Assembly: GCA_032622095.1 (NCBI GenBank)
Contig: CP136066.1
Location: forward strand, 10,625,784-10,689,783
Direction of reading: 5' to 3'
Length of the DNA: 64,000 nt
Origin: Siphonodentalium dalli
Lineage: Eukaryota > Mollusca > Scaphopoda > Gadilida > Siphonodentaliidae
This document shows, in pieces, positions 45,556 through 57,989 of this stretch (positions are counted from its first letter, which is position 1; every line of letters starts with the position of its first letter). Under the pieces are notes generated by a model. It saw only the letters and a list, made by a program, of their open reading frames with translations, made no database searches and was not told the origin of the DNA. Both the position numbers and the translations under genes were made by a program.

Positions 45556-46435
45556 GAAGCGTTTTGCAAAATATTTGCTTGATTGTTGCAACGAAAAGTG
45601 GTGGATTGGATGTACCAAAGTTACACATTCGATTAATCATTAATCCAAGTGGCCCATGACTGAGATTTCAGGCCGAGGAAAAAATAAAAGTCCAAATTGG
45701 GTTGAAAATCAGAAGGAGAGGAGAAACATTACTATTGGCATATATAGATTATTTTAATAATTTTTTTTTTTTAATTTATTTAATCATTGTTTATTATATT
45801 TATTTTGAATTTGTTTCCTTGTCCCTGCTTCAAGTTGTCCACGAGAGGAGCAACAAACAAAAGCAAGAACAACTAAACAAACACAAATACAAAACTTTCT
45901 GGATATAATGAAAATGTCTATCAGGTAAGGGGTAAATAATGGGGTATGAAATCCAAAAGGAACCACTAAAATTCTCTTATGTGTTATGCACCTTGTCTCC
46001 AGATCTCCCTTCCGATCTGTTTTTATACATATAAAGTTTTCATGTCAAGCTGAAAATTGGTAAAAATACATATATTCCGTACAGTACATGTATAACAAAA
46101 AGGTATCCTGGATTCACATTCTATGCTGTTAGTTAAGACATAGATTTAGAAATGTATACCCAGAGTCTCAGTACAACTTAAAGATATGTTCAGGGTTCTA
46201 GGTCCAATTTGAATCTGTAGATTTTATATCAATTATTTACATGTGGTGAATAGGGTAATGACTTTAGCAATGGTTGATGAAATAAGTTGAGGATAGGTAT
46301 ATACTATATAGATGTTGCTAATTGAGCCATGTCTATTTTGAATCAGTTTAGTATAGTTTTTATATCAATTATTCACGTGTAATGAAATAGAAATAATGAG
46401 TTTAGCAAATTTGAATCAAGTAACTTGGTTATAGG
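45556..46435. other. Unassigned AT-rich DNA
   Basis: No gene recognised. Early, diverged units of the next minisatellite may begin around 46250. Confidence 0.4.
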
Positions 46436-47020
46436 TAATTAGCAGCTACTAATTTGGGCCTTGTGGCCCTGGACACATATTTAATGCCTTAGCATGTGAA
46501 TCAAGTAACTTGACTATAGATAATTAGCTGTTTCTAATTGAGCCCTGTGGCCCTGAACACATATTTAATGCCTTATCATGTGAACCAAGTAGCTTGACTT
46601 TGACTATAGGTAATAAGCTGTTGCTAATTTCAATTTGGGCCTTGTTGCCCTGGAGACATATTTAATGCCTTAGCATGTGAATCAAGTAACTTGACTATAG
46701 ATAATTAGCTGTTTCTATTTGAGCCCTGTGGCCCTGAACACATATTTAATGCCTTATCATGTGAACCAAGTAACTTGACTATAGATAATTAGCTGTTTAT
46801 AATTGAGCCTTGTGGCCCTGAACACATAGTTAATGCCTTAACATGTGAATCAAGTAACTTGACTATAGATAATTAGCTGTTTCTAATTGAGCCTTGTGGC
46901 CCTGAACACAAATATATTTAATGCCTTATCATGTGAATCAAGTAACTTGTCTATTGGTAATTAGCTGTTGCTACATGTAGTTGAGCCTTGTGGCCCTGAA
47001 CACATAGTTAATGCCATTCA
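46436..47020. repeat. 84 bp minisatellite, about seven copies
   Basis: The anchor AATGCC recurs at 46483, 46567, 46664, 46748, 46832, 46920 and 47010, mostly 84 bp apart. Each unit carries AGCTGTTTCTAATTGAG, TGTGGCCCTGAACACAT and GTGAATCAAGTAACTTGACT. Indels of 4-13 bp separate some copies. Confidence 0.9.
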
Positions 47021-47139
47021 TGTGGCATATCAATACAAATTGTTTTTTGGTCCATCAAAGACTGAGACTCTGTTTCAGTAAACAAGTTTTAAAATAGTCT
47101 TTGATTTAATTCATTCCATTGTTTGATCTCAATTAGAAT

Positions 47140-48710
47140 AAAAGTGACCCATTACCACGGATGACCATACATCCATGAGTCACAATGGAGGCCCACCGGG
47201 TATTCTCCTAAACATGACCCATAACCATATAGTCACTCCGTGTATACCCATGCATTCACCTCACGATTAGCCATACGGTAATCCCATGTATACCTATTCT
47301 CCACACAGATGGTCAAATAGACATTCAATATATACATCAACACCACAACAATGACCATAGAGTCACCCCAGGTATACATATGCACATCATGGCCATATAG
47401 CCACTCGCTCCATACACATACCCTCACCCATGCCACCTGGTATACTCCTTCACCTGGCATATGTCCATATAGTCACCCCGTGTGTACCTATTCAAAACAT
47501 TCATACATGATCATGGTCAATCCTTGTATACATATTCACCTCACCATTGGCCATGTCACTCCATGTATCCCTATGTGTCGCACCATAGCCGAATAGCGAC
47601 ACAAGATATACTAATACACCCCAGCTATGTCAGAAAAGTCACTCCATGTATGCATATGCACCTCACCCATGGCCATATAGCCACTCGCTATATACACATA
47701 CCCCTCGCCCATGACCATATAGCAACACGTGTGTATACCCGTATAACATACACATGACCATACCGCCACGAGTCACCAAGCAGGAACACCAGGTATACTC
47801 ATACACCTGACACATGACCATTTAGTCACTCCCTGTATAGATATTCATTACATTTATGATCATACAGTCACTCCTTGTATACCTACATGTACTCGTATCA
47901 CCATTGACCATACAGTCACTACATGTATACCTATTCGACACATATAGTCATATAACCACTCGATATATATATATTCAGCCCACCCTAGACCATAGAGTCA
48001 CTCCAGGTATACATATACACCTCACCAACGGCCATTCAGCCCTTCCAGATATACAAAAAACCTGCACACACGACCACTCATACCTTCCATACTTGCATAT
48101 ACACCCCACACATGACAATTCAGCAACTCACTGTATAATCATACACGCCATCCATGATCATACAGCTAATCCCTAAACACCCACCAATGGTAATACATCC
48201 ACGAGATATATAAATATATACCACAAGGACACTCCCTATATACCCACACGTTCGATAATGTCCACCCAGCTTACCACAGCTATGCATATACACTTCAAAC
48301 TCCCTATTTATCCACACACCCCACCCATGATCATACAGACAACACATGTACATCCCACCCATGACCTTACAGTCACTCCATATATACATAATCAACACAT
48401 AGATGACCATGTAACTATATTCATACACCACATCAATGTCCATACATGCACATAGGGTGCACCCGTACTGGATATACACAACCATACAGCATACAGTCAC
48501 TTCATTCATACCGATTCACCTCACACATGACCATGACCTCTTCCTGTATACCAATACATCTTACAATGGAAAACCCACACATAACCACATAGTCACTCCT
48601 TGTATACATATTCACATCATTGATGACATACAATAACTCCCTGTATACCTATTCACCTCAACTATGATCTTAGAGTAACTCCCCGACTACCATCTTGGCA
48701 TTCACCCTGC
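47140..48710. repeat. Degenerate minisatellite of ACCATATAGTCACTCC type
   Basis: More than twenty units of about 45-55 bp carry CATGACCATATAGTCACTCC and ATGTATACATATTCACCTCA. It is the reverse complement of the 18420-19125 array. All open frames in it, on either strand, translate the repeat. Confidence 0.85.
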
Positions 48711-49600
48711 ATCCAGTTGATATTTTTTGTTACCACAATGGACCAGAATAGCCACAGATTATGTTTAATCTCGGTTCCGTCTCAACGTTCTGCCCATTTC
48801 CATTCAATAATATGGCCAGAATCACAAAAGAGGTTCTCGGCAAAATTCCATACTTTAAATGAATTTGGCATGCCCCATACGGAACTGGGACAACCAGAAT
48901 ATAACATATAGTTGTCAGTTAATTAACTAACACGTATAATAACCAAGTGAGTCACAATTTACTACCTTTTCGGATAACACAGAGAATAATGTTCAGGATA
49001 TATGTAAAAAAAACTTTTTACAAATTTGGTTGCCATTTTGGAAGCCATCTTGAGCAATTTGGTCTATAGATACCGTAGTGTGACACATTTAAGATAGACC
49101 AAAACAATAACACATTTGAATCCAGAGACAGTTACATTTTACCAATAATAGCTGATGATAGTTGCATTTTACTTGAAAAAATGGTCTATACCTGAAAAGT
49201 TAATTTTTGCCAATATTTATGTAAAGTTTTTGAGAGAAAAGTCCAATAATTTTGGTGATATCAGTGGTAACAATAGTAACAATTAACCATGGTGCATCAG
49301 ATATGTTAGTATTCAATGTATAGGAGGCAGAATAGCCAATTTTATACATCAACCACAACTTGTAAGCGATTGCAGGACACGCTGGGGCAATATTTACCAT
49401 TTTCCATATTTTGGCGGCCATTTTGGCAGTCATTTTGAGACAAAGTAAGAATTTTGGTTCCAATGAGTTGGAATATTCATAGGTAATGATATGCCTCACT
49501 TACATTACAAAGTTCTGTTCATTTCTTGTTGAAATATGACTAAAATCCCAATTGTGATTTTTTGTGAAATGTTATACCATGTTCCAATAATTGCATATTT
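48711..49600. other. Single-copy-like stretch within the second minisatellite repeat
   Basis: This has no counterpart in the 18 kb copy. It contains two GCCATTTTGG-like words near 49033 and 49420. No gene recognised. Confidence 0.4.
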
Positions 49601-49604
49601 AATT

Positions 49605-49720
49605 GCTCCCATGATCAGTTAATATACAAAACACAATATAAAGTCACACTACTCAAGCAGTTTCAAACAGTATGAACTGGTCTAGAAGATATTAGTGAAA
49701 AAACGTCATATTTTCAACTT
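49605..49720 (-). repeat. Conserved arm of the minisatellite-bearing repeat (copy 2, inverted)
   Basis: The reverse complement matches 18306-18410, including GTTGAAAATATGACGTTTTT and TGTATATTAACTGATCAT. It marks the second copy of the family, in opposite orientation. Confidence 0.75.
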
Positions 49721-50199
49721 AATCCTGATTCACAGAATTTTCAACCGGGTGTGATTTCATGAAGAGCGTTTATTTATTAAATAACATACTTGTCCATATA
49801 TGTATAGCAGATGATGAGATAGTTATGACAGAAAGGTCACGAGGGGTGATTCAAATAACAAATTATTCCCATGTTCATGAGATTATATGTATAACGAGTG
49901 TGATATATGTCTCGATATTGACTTACTGTATTTTCGCGGCAATAAAAACAGTATGTGACTTTAAGTTGATTTTATGGGTGAAATATGGGTCACAGGCAGC
50001 AAAGGCACCCTCATTGGATTCAGCATACTTGAATTATGCTAGAAAACTTAGTTTCATGCTTTTCCCCAAAAATGCCTCTAGGGTTCTAGTATTCCACAAA
50101 TGTAGCTTTTCCGACCAGACTATTAGCTAGAGTCGAGATTCATAGCATGATCTACACCCTTGACTCGCACGCTTATATGTATGCAAACGATCTTCACCA

Positions 50200-50994
50200 T
50201 CGCTGGATAGTTGTGATGGTCCAATGATTCATGTACGTCACCAACGGAGCCGCCGGGTACCATCGCAAAACCAGTTGATCAAGCTTTGTTATATATAGAG
50301 CACGCGGTTGGTTGAGGCCGGTCTACTATGATGTCCCAAAAGGCGTGCTTCTATGTCATCTGACACAATCTCTCTTGTGTATTGTGATCATCTTATCGAT
50401 AACATTATTATCCTTGTCCCTGTTTCTGCGGGAAGCTATATGCCGTACAGGTTGGGTCACGGGTTCCATCGCAAGACCAGTTGACCAAGCTTTGTTATTC
50501 GTCACGCTGTTGATTGAAGCCGGTATATGCCACCAGAGGCATGCTTCTATGTCGTCTGATGCATTCTATCTCGTGTATTGTGATACTCTCATCGATAACA
50601 CTATTTTCCGCGTCCCAATCTCTACGAGAAGCTATACACTTTACATGCTGGGCCACCAGTTTCCAGTTGATCAAGCTTTGTAATACATGTGTACATCACG
50701 CTGTTTATTGAAGCCGGTATAGGATGTTCCATATGCGTACTTCTATGTCGCCTAGTGAAATATCTCTGGTCTATTGTGTCCATAATATGCGGGATAGTGT
50801 CACTAAATTCACCTTCTTTGGACCTCAGGCTGCAAATGACAGACAAACTAAACTCAGACTTGCCCGTTTATGTGATATATTTTCCTAAATTTGCTTCACC
50901 ATTGCTGGAGGATTGTGATGGTCCAATGCTTCAGCCGCCGGGCCCCATCGCAGGACCAGTTGACAAAGCTTTGTTATACATCATACTATTCATT
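50200..50994. repeat. Four diverged ~200-290 bp long-form repeat units
   Basis: The word CCAGTTGATCAAGCTTTGTTA or a close variant recurs at about 50270, 50476, 50663 and 50956. Each is followed by GAAGCCGGTATA and GCTTCTATGTCG. The last part of each unit equals the 87 bp satellite monomer. These look like the ancestral form from which the satellite expanded. Confidence 0.8.
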
Positions 50995-53082
50995 GACGGC
51001 GGTATATGATGTCCCAGAGGCGTGATTCTATGTCGTATGCTGAAATCTCCAGTGTTTTGTGATACTCCCATCGATAACACTGACGGCGGTATAAGATGTA
51101 ACAGAGGCGTGATTCTATGTCGTATGCTGAAATCTCCAGTGTATTGTGATACTCCCATCGATAACATTAACGGCGGTATAAGATGTCACAGATGCGTGAT
51201 TCTATGTCGTATGATGACATATCCAGTGTACTGTGATACTCCCATGGATAACATTAACGGCGGTATAAGATGTCACAGATGCGTGATTCTATGTCGTATG
51301 ATGACATATCCAGTGTACTGTGATACTCCCATGGATAACATTAACGGCGGTATAAGATGTAACAGAGGCGTGATTCTATGTCGTATGATGACATATCCAG
51401 TGTACTGTGATACTCCCATCGATAACATTGACGGCGGTATAAGATGTCACAGAGGCGTGATTCTATGTCGTATGCTGAAATCTCCAGTGTTTTGTGATAC
51501 ACCCATGGATAACATTGACGGCGGTATAAGATGTCACAGATGCGTGATTCTATGTCGTATGATGACATATCCAGTGTACTGTGATACTCCCATGGATAAC
51601 ATTGACGGCGGTATATGATGTCACAGAGGCGTGATTCTATGTCGTATGATGACATATCCAGTGTACTATGATACTTCCATGGATAACATTGACGGCGGTA
51701 TATGATGTCACAAAGGCGTGATTCTATGTCGTATGCTGAAATCTCCAGTGTACTGTGATACTCCCATGGATAACATTAACGGCGGTATATGATGTCACAG
51801 AGGCGTGATTCTATGTCGTATGATGACATATCCAGTGTACTGTGATACTTCCATGGATAACATTGACGGCGGTATATGATGTCACAGAGGCGTGATTCTA
51901 TGTCGTATGATGACATATCCAGTGTACTATGATACTTCCATGGATAACATTGACGGCGGTATATGATGTCACAGAGGCGTGATTCTATGTCGTATGATGA
52001 CATATCCAGTGTACTGTGATACTCCCATGGATAACATTAACGGCGGTATATGATGTCACAGAGGCGTGATTCTATGTCGTATGATGACATATCCAGTGTA
52101 CTGTGATACTTCCATGGATAACATTGACGGCGGTATATGATGTCACAGAGGCGTGATTCTATGTCGTATGATGACATATCCAGTGTACTATGATACTTCC
52201 ATGGATAACATTGACGGCGGTATATGATGTCACAGAGGCGTGATTCTATGTCGTATGATGACATATCCAGTGTACTGTGATACTCCCATGGATAACATTA
52301 ACGGCGGTATATGATGTCACAGAGGCGTGATTCTATGTCGTATGATGACATATCCAGTGTACTGTGATACTCCCATCGATAACATTGACGGCGGTATATG
52401 ATGTCACAAAGGCGTGATTCTATGTCGTATGATGACATATCCAGTGTACTATGATACTCCCATCGATAACATTGACGGCGGTATAAGATGTCCCAGAGGC
52501 GTGATTCTATGTCGTATGCTGAAATCTCCAGTGTACTGTGATACTTCCATGGATAACATTGACGGCGGTATATGATGTCACAGAGGCGTGATTCTATGTC
52601 GTATGATGACATATCCAGTGTACTATGATACTTCCATGGATAACATTGACGGCGGTATATGATGTCACAAAGGCGTGATTCTATGTCGTATGCTGAAATC
52701 TCCAGTGTACTGTGATACTCCCATGGATAACATTAACGGCGGTATATGATGTCACAGAGGCGTGATTCTATGTCGTATGATGACATATCCAGTGTACTGT
52801 GATACTTCCATGGATAACATTGACGGCGGTATATGATGTCACAGAGGCGTGATTCTATGTCGTATGATGACATATCCAGTGTACTATGATACTTCCATGG
52901 ATAACATTGACGGCGGTATATGATGTCACAGAGGCGTGATTCTATGTCGTATGATGACATATCCAGTGTACTATGATACTTCCATGGATAACATTGACGG
53001 CGGTATATGATGTCACAAAGGCGTGATTCTATGTCGTATGATGAAATTTCCAGTGTAGTGTGATACTCCCATCGATATCATT
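50995..53082. repeat. 87 bp satellite, 24 monomers
   Basis: The monomer begins GACGGCGGTATATGATGTCA. First and last monomer starts (50995 and 52996) are 2001 bp apart, exactly 23 x 87, so no net indels exist. Monomers 10-12 (51778) repeat as 13-15 (52039), a 261 bp block. Monomers 8-11 (51604) reappear as 19-22 (52561). Because 87 is divisible by three, long frames occur on both strands (for example 51022-51618 plus, 52298-52612 minus); they are not taken as genes. Confidence 0.97.
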
Positions 53083-53545
53083 GAGATCCGCATCCCTATC
53101 TCGATCAGAATCCACACTCGTTCATATTGGAACGTCTGATTTACAATAATTATTGGCAATATCCGGAAACAACAAATGGCTCGACAGGTTCCAGTTACGT
53201 ATAGCATTCTCGAACGCGATATACTCCAATAACATCAAAGTTCATCTGGCTAATGAATGCTTTTTGTATATTAAAAGGAATAAACGTTTTCCATAGGTTT
53301 CATTGCGAAAGTTTTAGTTGGAATGTTTGTAACAAGTAGCAATGTGTTTTATTACATATATATCAACGTAATTCGCATGATTGCACGAGTTTCCAGGCCT
53401 GTGATAATTCTCAGAATCGCACTAGTGCAATCTGTCGACGGAACTATTTCATTCAGTGTTAAAACTCAATTAGATTCACATTTTCTGTACCGGAGATGTA
53501 CGATTGTGAGTCAATTTACTATGATACGGAGATATGTAATAAAAA

Positions 53546-53708
53546 TAGAACCGCATGAGTGTCTGGATTTTGACGAATTATCGCACTCGATTTGTTGGCG
53601 GAACGCGATACCTCTCGTGCGGGACTGCGTCCCGCACTCGATGTATCGCTCCGCCAACAAATCTCGTGCGATAATTACGTCAAAATCCAGACACTCATTC
53701 GGTTCTAT
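53546..53708. repeat. 163 bp foldback hairpin
   Basis: Arms of about 80 bp meet at GCGGGAC-TGC-GTCCCGC (centre 53627) with roughly 90% complementarity. The arms include GTGTCTGGATTTTGACG and TTTGTTGGCGGA. GC content is higher than in the flanks. The plus-strand frame 53323-53760 merely spans it. Confidence 0.9.
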
Positions 53709-53782
53709 CTATATATGCAATACTGAAAATGATCCTCTCGGGAAACCATTTAAAGTTTAGGCATCTGCAACTATAAACATTG

Positions 53783-53817
53783 AACATCGGTGAACATCGG
53801 TGAACATCGGTGAACAC
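53783..53817. repeat. 12 bp tandem repeat, three copies
   Basis: GAACATCGGTGA is repeated. Confidence 0.85.
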
Positions 53818-53890
53818 AAATAGTTTTAACTACTTTCCACTCAATACAAAGTCAGCTACATACGTATTTTTTTCTTGGGTTAAAACGGTA

Positions 53891-55083
53891 CACTCTAACA
53901 AATAAGGGTTCTTTGTGGTTCTTTGAAGAACTCAAGGGTTCTCTTAAGAACCCATAGGTTCCTCGGTGTCAGAAAAGGTTCTCTGTAATCGATAGGGTTC
54001 GCCGGTGTTTGACTAGGGTTCTTTTGGATGCTGAAGGGTTCATGACCAAACAATAATGCAGTTGTTACATGTACCATGGAGCCGAATTGAGTGATGAACA
54101 TGAATAAAACATCAACCAGAGAGAAAGGAGGAGTATGTGTTTGTTCGCAGGGTTGGGGAATAGTAATGTATAATAGTAATAGTACTCTACTATATATTTC
54201 GATACTTTCGTGTGTGTGTGTCCTTTATAAACTCGAAAACAGCTCGACCAATTGAGCCAAAACTTGCTATCTAAGGGTAAAAACCACAGGCAGTGCACTC
54301 AGACCATTATAGTTTACGGAATGTCGCGATATACGCAAGAAGAAAACATACTATATTATCATCGTACGCTATTCCATCTGGAGTTCTTATAAATGTTCTC
54401 TAAAGAACCATGTTGGGATATATTATGGTTCCCTTAAGAACCATGTTCTGATATATGATAGGTTCTCTGAAGAACCCTCGTGTGATAATCTTAAAATACA
54501 CATAAATATATGTTAAAGTGCAGACTAATTCACCACCTTCGGGTATTCAAGAATATGAATCACACCAAAATTAAGCGAATTGTATATGGAACGTGTAGGT
54601 ATAAGCTGCCTTGTATATATCATTCCCCAAATGCTTCAATATTATGACAATCTATTAGTTATTATAAAACACCTCAAAGTGCACTGAACGTCGCGATATA
54701 CGCAAGAGCTCAAACATACTATATTATCATCGTACGCTATTCCATCTTACAGGTTCTCTGAAGTTCTCTGTTGGGGTAGATTATGGATCCCTTACGAACC
54801 CTGTTCTGATATATGAACGGTTTTCTGGAGAAACCTCGTGTGACCCTTATGATTGTGTCCTCCGAAGTACCATCTGGGGTTCTTATAAAGGTTCCCTGAA
54901 GAACCATGTTCATATTATGGTTCCCTTAAGAACCATTTTGGGGTTCTTCTGTTGAACCTTATGATATGGTTCTTCAGTAGAACCTTATGATGGGGTCCTT
55001 CGAAGCACCAAATAAGGTGCTCCTATTGTGACAAGGTGAAGAACCTTTTTGGGTTCTCGGAAGGACTTCTGGTTCTAAGAGTG
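53891..55083. mobile_element. TA-flanked element rich in GGTTCT/AGAACC words
   Basis: The ends CACTCTAAC and, read inward from the right, CACTCTTAG lie next to TA (53889-53890 and 55084-55085). Both end regions are packed with GGTTCTTAAGAACC-like inverted words. The centre has a pair of direct repeats (54318-54380 and 54683-54747, sharing GTCGCGATATACGCAAG) and, at 54187, a Helitron-like start TCTACTATATATTTCG followed by a TG run. No transposase. Confidence 0.65.
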
Positions 55084-55085
55084 TA

Positions 55086-56575
55086 TGTCTGTTTATTTTA
55101 TTTTCAGACACAGGGTCCGATCTTTGGGTATCTCCATGTTCATAAAGGGAATTTGCAAGGCATACTAAAACACCAATTCGGATTACATTTGAAACAATTG
55201 AACAGGAAATAAATGTTTATGGTGTTTTTAAATCGGACATATTGGCGCATTGTATTGAAATTATGCTGGTAAAGTCTGGAAAACACGGACATTGATGAAT
55301 TCACGCAAATCCTGTGAATTATGGGAATATAATTAGCTCATTTCGTCAGGACCCCAATTCAATGCAGTGTATATTTGCTATGCTAAGACAGGCCCATGCA
55401 TCAAGGGAATGATTTTCACATTGGGTACGGGCAACACCTTGGTGGCAAGGCAGTTCGCGTGCATGGTGGCATTAGGCCATTGTAATGAGTTGAATATGTG
55501 TACCTATTGGGCACTGAACAGTTTGGTAACGAGAATGATCAATCAATAGCCCATTCCCGAGTTACAATAAATTGAAAGCTCTTCTGTGTTGGAGGTAAGA
55601 AACATACATCACGTGACAGCAAGTTAGGGTTAATTTTGTAAACAATAGCTAAAATGTCATTAGCATATTTGAAAATAATAGCTGCAAAACGCTGATTCTC
55701 ATATATTTAGTACAAATATACATTTATAAGGTTCCCATGATAAAATACTTTACAGTGATTTATTGATTTGCATATTTTTGTGTGCACAATCGAGGACATA
55801 AATTCCCTGTTTGTCTTGAAAATAAATATGTTGTCAATGGAGGCACATGTATGTTACATTATATACATACATCTTCATTATGCATCTATAGTATTCGCAT
55901 AAATTGTCATGAGTTATAAATCATGAGTTTCTCTTGCAAATAATATACTAAAACTGACATTAAAAAAATACTTTATACCTGAAATTCGCCAATATATATA
56001 CAGTACTCTTGAGAATCTGTTTACTCACCGACATTTCAACAAGCAAAAAATATATATGCATTGTCCGCACTCGATTCGAACATATCCGCAAATGTCGCCT
56101 CAAAATAGATATAACCATATACCAAGTTACCTTTGAATCGATCGACACATGAAAGAAATACATAGATAACAAACAATTCCGAAAACAGTGACTGAAACAT
56201 TCCGATCTCTAGATTCTGTTCGCATTCAAATCCTGATGCTAGCTATTTTTATGAACATGTTTCTTCGGATTAATGATAGAATGAAAACATTTCATTGGTT
56301 TCATGTCATTATCCTCAGCAACTTTGCTCAGTATGTTGATCGTGTATGGGACATGGCGTATGGCTTGGTTTTTACACGTCATTGAAAAGGCCCTATAACA
56401 CTCTCGAACAATTGATCCATTTATTCGGAATCACGGGATGCATGTGTCTAAATTATCTAAGGGGCGGAAATCACACATCGCGTCATTCACAGTTTATATT
56501 TGCTTGGAACAATGACTATACCGGGCATCAAGTAATCCTTTCCCCGTACACTCTTAAACCAATAGGTACGCTTAT
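55086..56575. other. Unassigned AT-rich DNA
   Basis: No gene or repeat recognised; short frames at 55367, 56188 and 56346 lack domains. Confidence 0.4.
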
Positions 56576-56584
56576 TCTAGAATA

Positions 56585-56890
56585 TCTACGTAGGTACTAA
56601 GCTTTGTCCCAGGGGGAGTACCAAATGTTTGGTACTCAGTACTTACTAAATATTTAGGCTCTATCCGGTCATTATGCATATAATTCCCACCCCGCCTTTA
56701 TGTCACCGAAGCCATGACGCACGCGATGTGAAGTGCCAAGAAATACACGCTTTCTTGATACGCCCATTACATTATCTGAAGTACCAAATATCAATACAGG
56801 TACTCTGAAGTATTTAAGTACTATGCACAGTACCTAGCAATTTGGTACTTCAGAGAACCAAACATATTGGTACTAAGCGGAGAACCTGCC
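56585..56890. repeat. Cluster of GGTACT/AGTACC inverted words
   Basis: This includes the hairpin AGTACCAAATGTTTGGTACT (56617-56636, perfect 9 bp stem) and further AGTACCAAAT, GGTACTCTGAAGTA and TTTGGTACTTC words up to 56875. Confidence 0.7.
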
Positions 56891-57185
56891 AAGATACCAA
56901 GCACTAGAAATTACGAAACATGGCCGACGGCAAATTTAACAATGTGGCATGTTAAATTCCAAATGATGTTACTGCGTTTAAACATCATATTAATTACAAA
57001 ACCACATGGACTCCCTTGCATAGTGCTAAATGAAATAATCCGAATTATACATGTATTAATTTTATTAGTATAGAACCTTGATCGTGATTTTGTACTTAAT
57101 TCAAGGTTTAATATCTCGATTTCAGGATTTCCATGAACTATTCCCTGCATGTTCAGTAAAATTGGTCTGAATGTCTGAAATAATT

Positions 57186-57910
57186 TCTTAATTTGTGTGC
57201 AATAATTTTAAAGTAAACATTATAAATCAATCATTTTAAACAGGTCTGGGTGAAACAACAATCGATCTAGAATAGCCCAATAAATTTAAAAAATAGGTTT
57301 TCGATTGATCACAAAGGTTTGCAATTAATCGCAATTGTTTGTGATTTATCGCAGATATATTTTTATGCATTGGCACTAATGGGCTTGAACCGTATAAATA
57401 TAAATCAGACATCTTCAACTGGTCTTGGTAAACCACCAATCTATAATAGCACGGTTGGGCTAAAAATAAACCGATCGGTCTTTCACAGACAGCATGCATG
57501 CGGGATAAGGGGAGCAAACCCTTGCGATAAATCACAAAACAACTTTGCGAAAAATCACAAACACCTTTGCGATAACTCGCAAACCTTTACGATAAATCTC
57601 AAACATCTTTACGATAACTCTCAGTCTCTCAGACTGCGTACTTGGTGATTATATTTTGCTATTTATCGCAAAGATGTTTGAGATTTGTCGAAAAAAAATT
57701 GGCGCCAATGGGCTTCTGTAAATAATCGTCCAAATTTCTTAATTTGTGTGTAATTAAAGTAAACATTATAAATCAGACATCTTAAACAGGTCTGAGTGAA
57801 CAACCTATCAATCTATAATTGCCCGGTCGGGCTAAATTAGACCGATCGGCCATTCACAGCCAGCATGCATGTGTGTCGAGGGGAGCAAATCTTTGCGATA
57901 AATCATAAGG
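57186..57910. repeat. Triplicated block with TTTGCGATAAATC words
   Basis: Three similar stretches, at about 57186-57290, 57395-57540 and 57736-57905, share AATCAGACATCTT, CAATCTATAAT, GGTCGGGCTAAA, ACCGATCGG and CAGCATGCATG. Between them lie many copies of TTTGCGATAAATCACAAA-like words and their reverse. Confidence 0.75.
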
Positions 57911-57985
57911 CCTAAAAAAAATTATACCGTGTTTCTGCTAACGGGACCTCTCCAGGGTAGGGTAGGTAGGTAGGGATTTAAAAAA
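57905..57985 (+). repeat. Dispersed repeat with GGGTAGGTAGG
   Basis: Plus-strand counterpart of 31780-31860, ending in an A-run followed by TTATTTTATTTT. Confidence 0.5.
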
Positions 57986-57989
57986 AATA

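Noticed and set aside
47233-48636. Many His/Thr-rich frames on both strands
   Set aside because: They translate the ~50 bp minisatellite; no start context, domain or conserved length.
51022-51618. 198-codon plus-strand frame and several 75-104 codon minus-strand frames in the satellite
   Set aside because: They are open only because the monomer length is 87 bp; both strands are open and most later monomers have a plus-strand stop.
46436-53082. Regular arrays that might suggest CRISPR
   Set aside because: The repeats are whole-monomer satellites without unique spacers, and the DNA is clearly from an animal genome.
53323-53760. 145-codon plus-strand frame
   Set aside because: It runs through a large foldback hairpin, so part of the protein is simply a translation of both arms.
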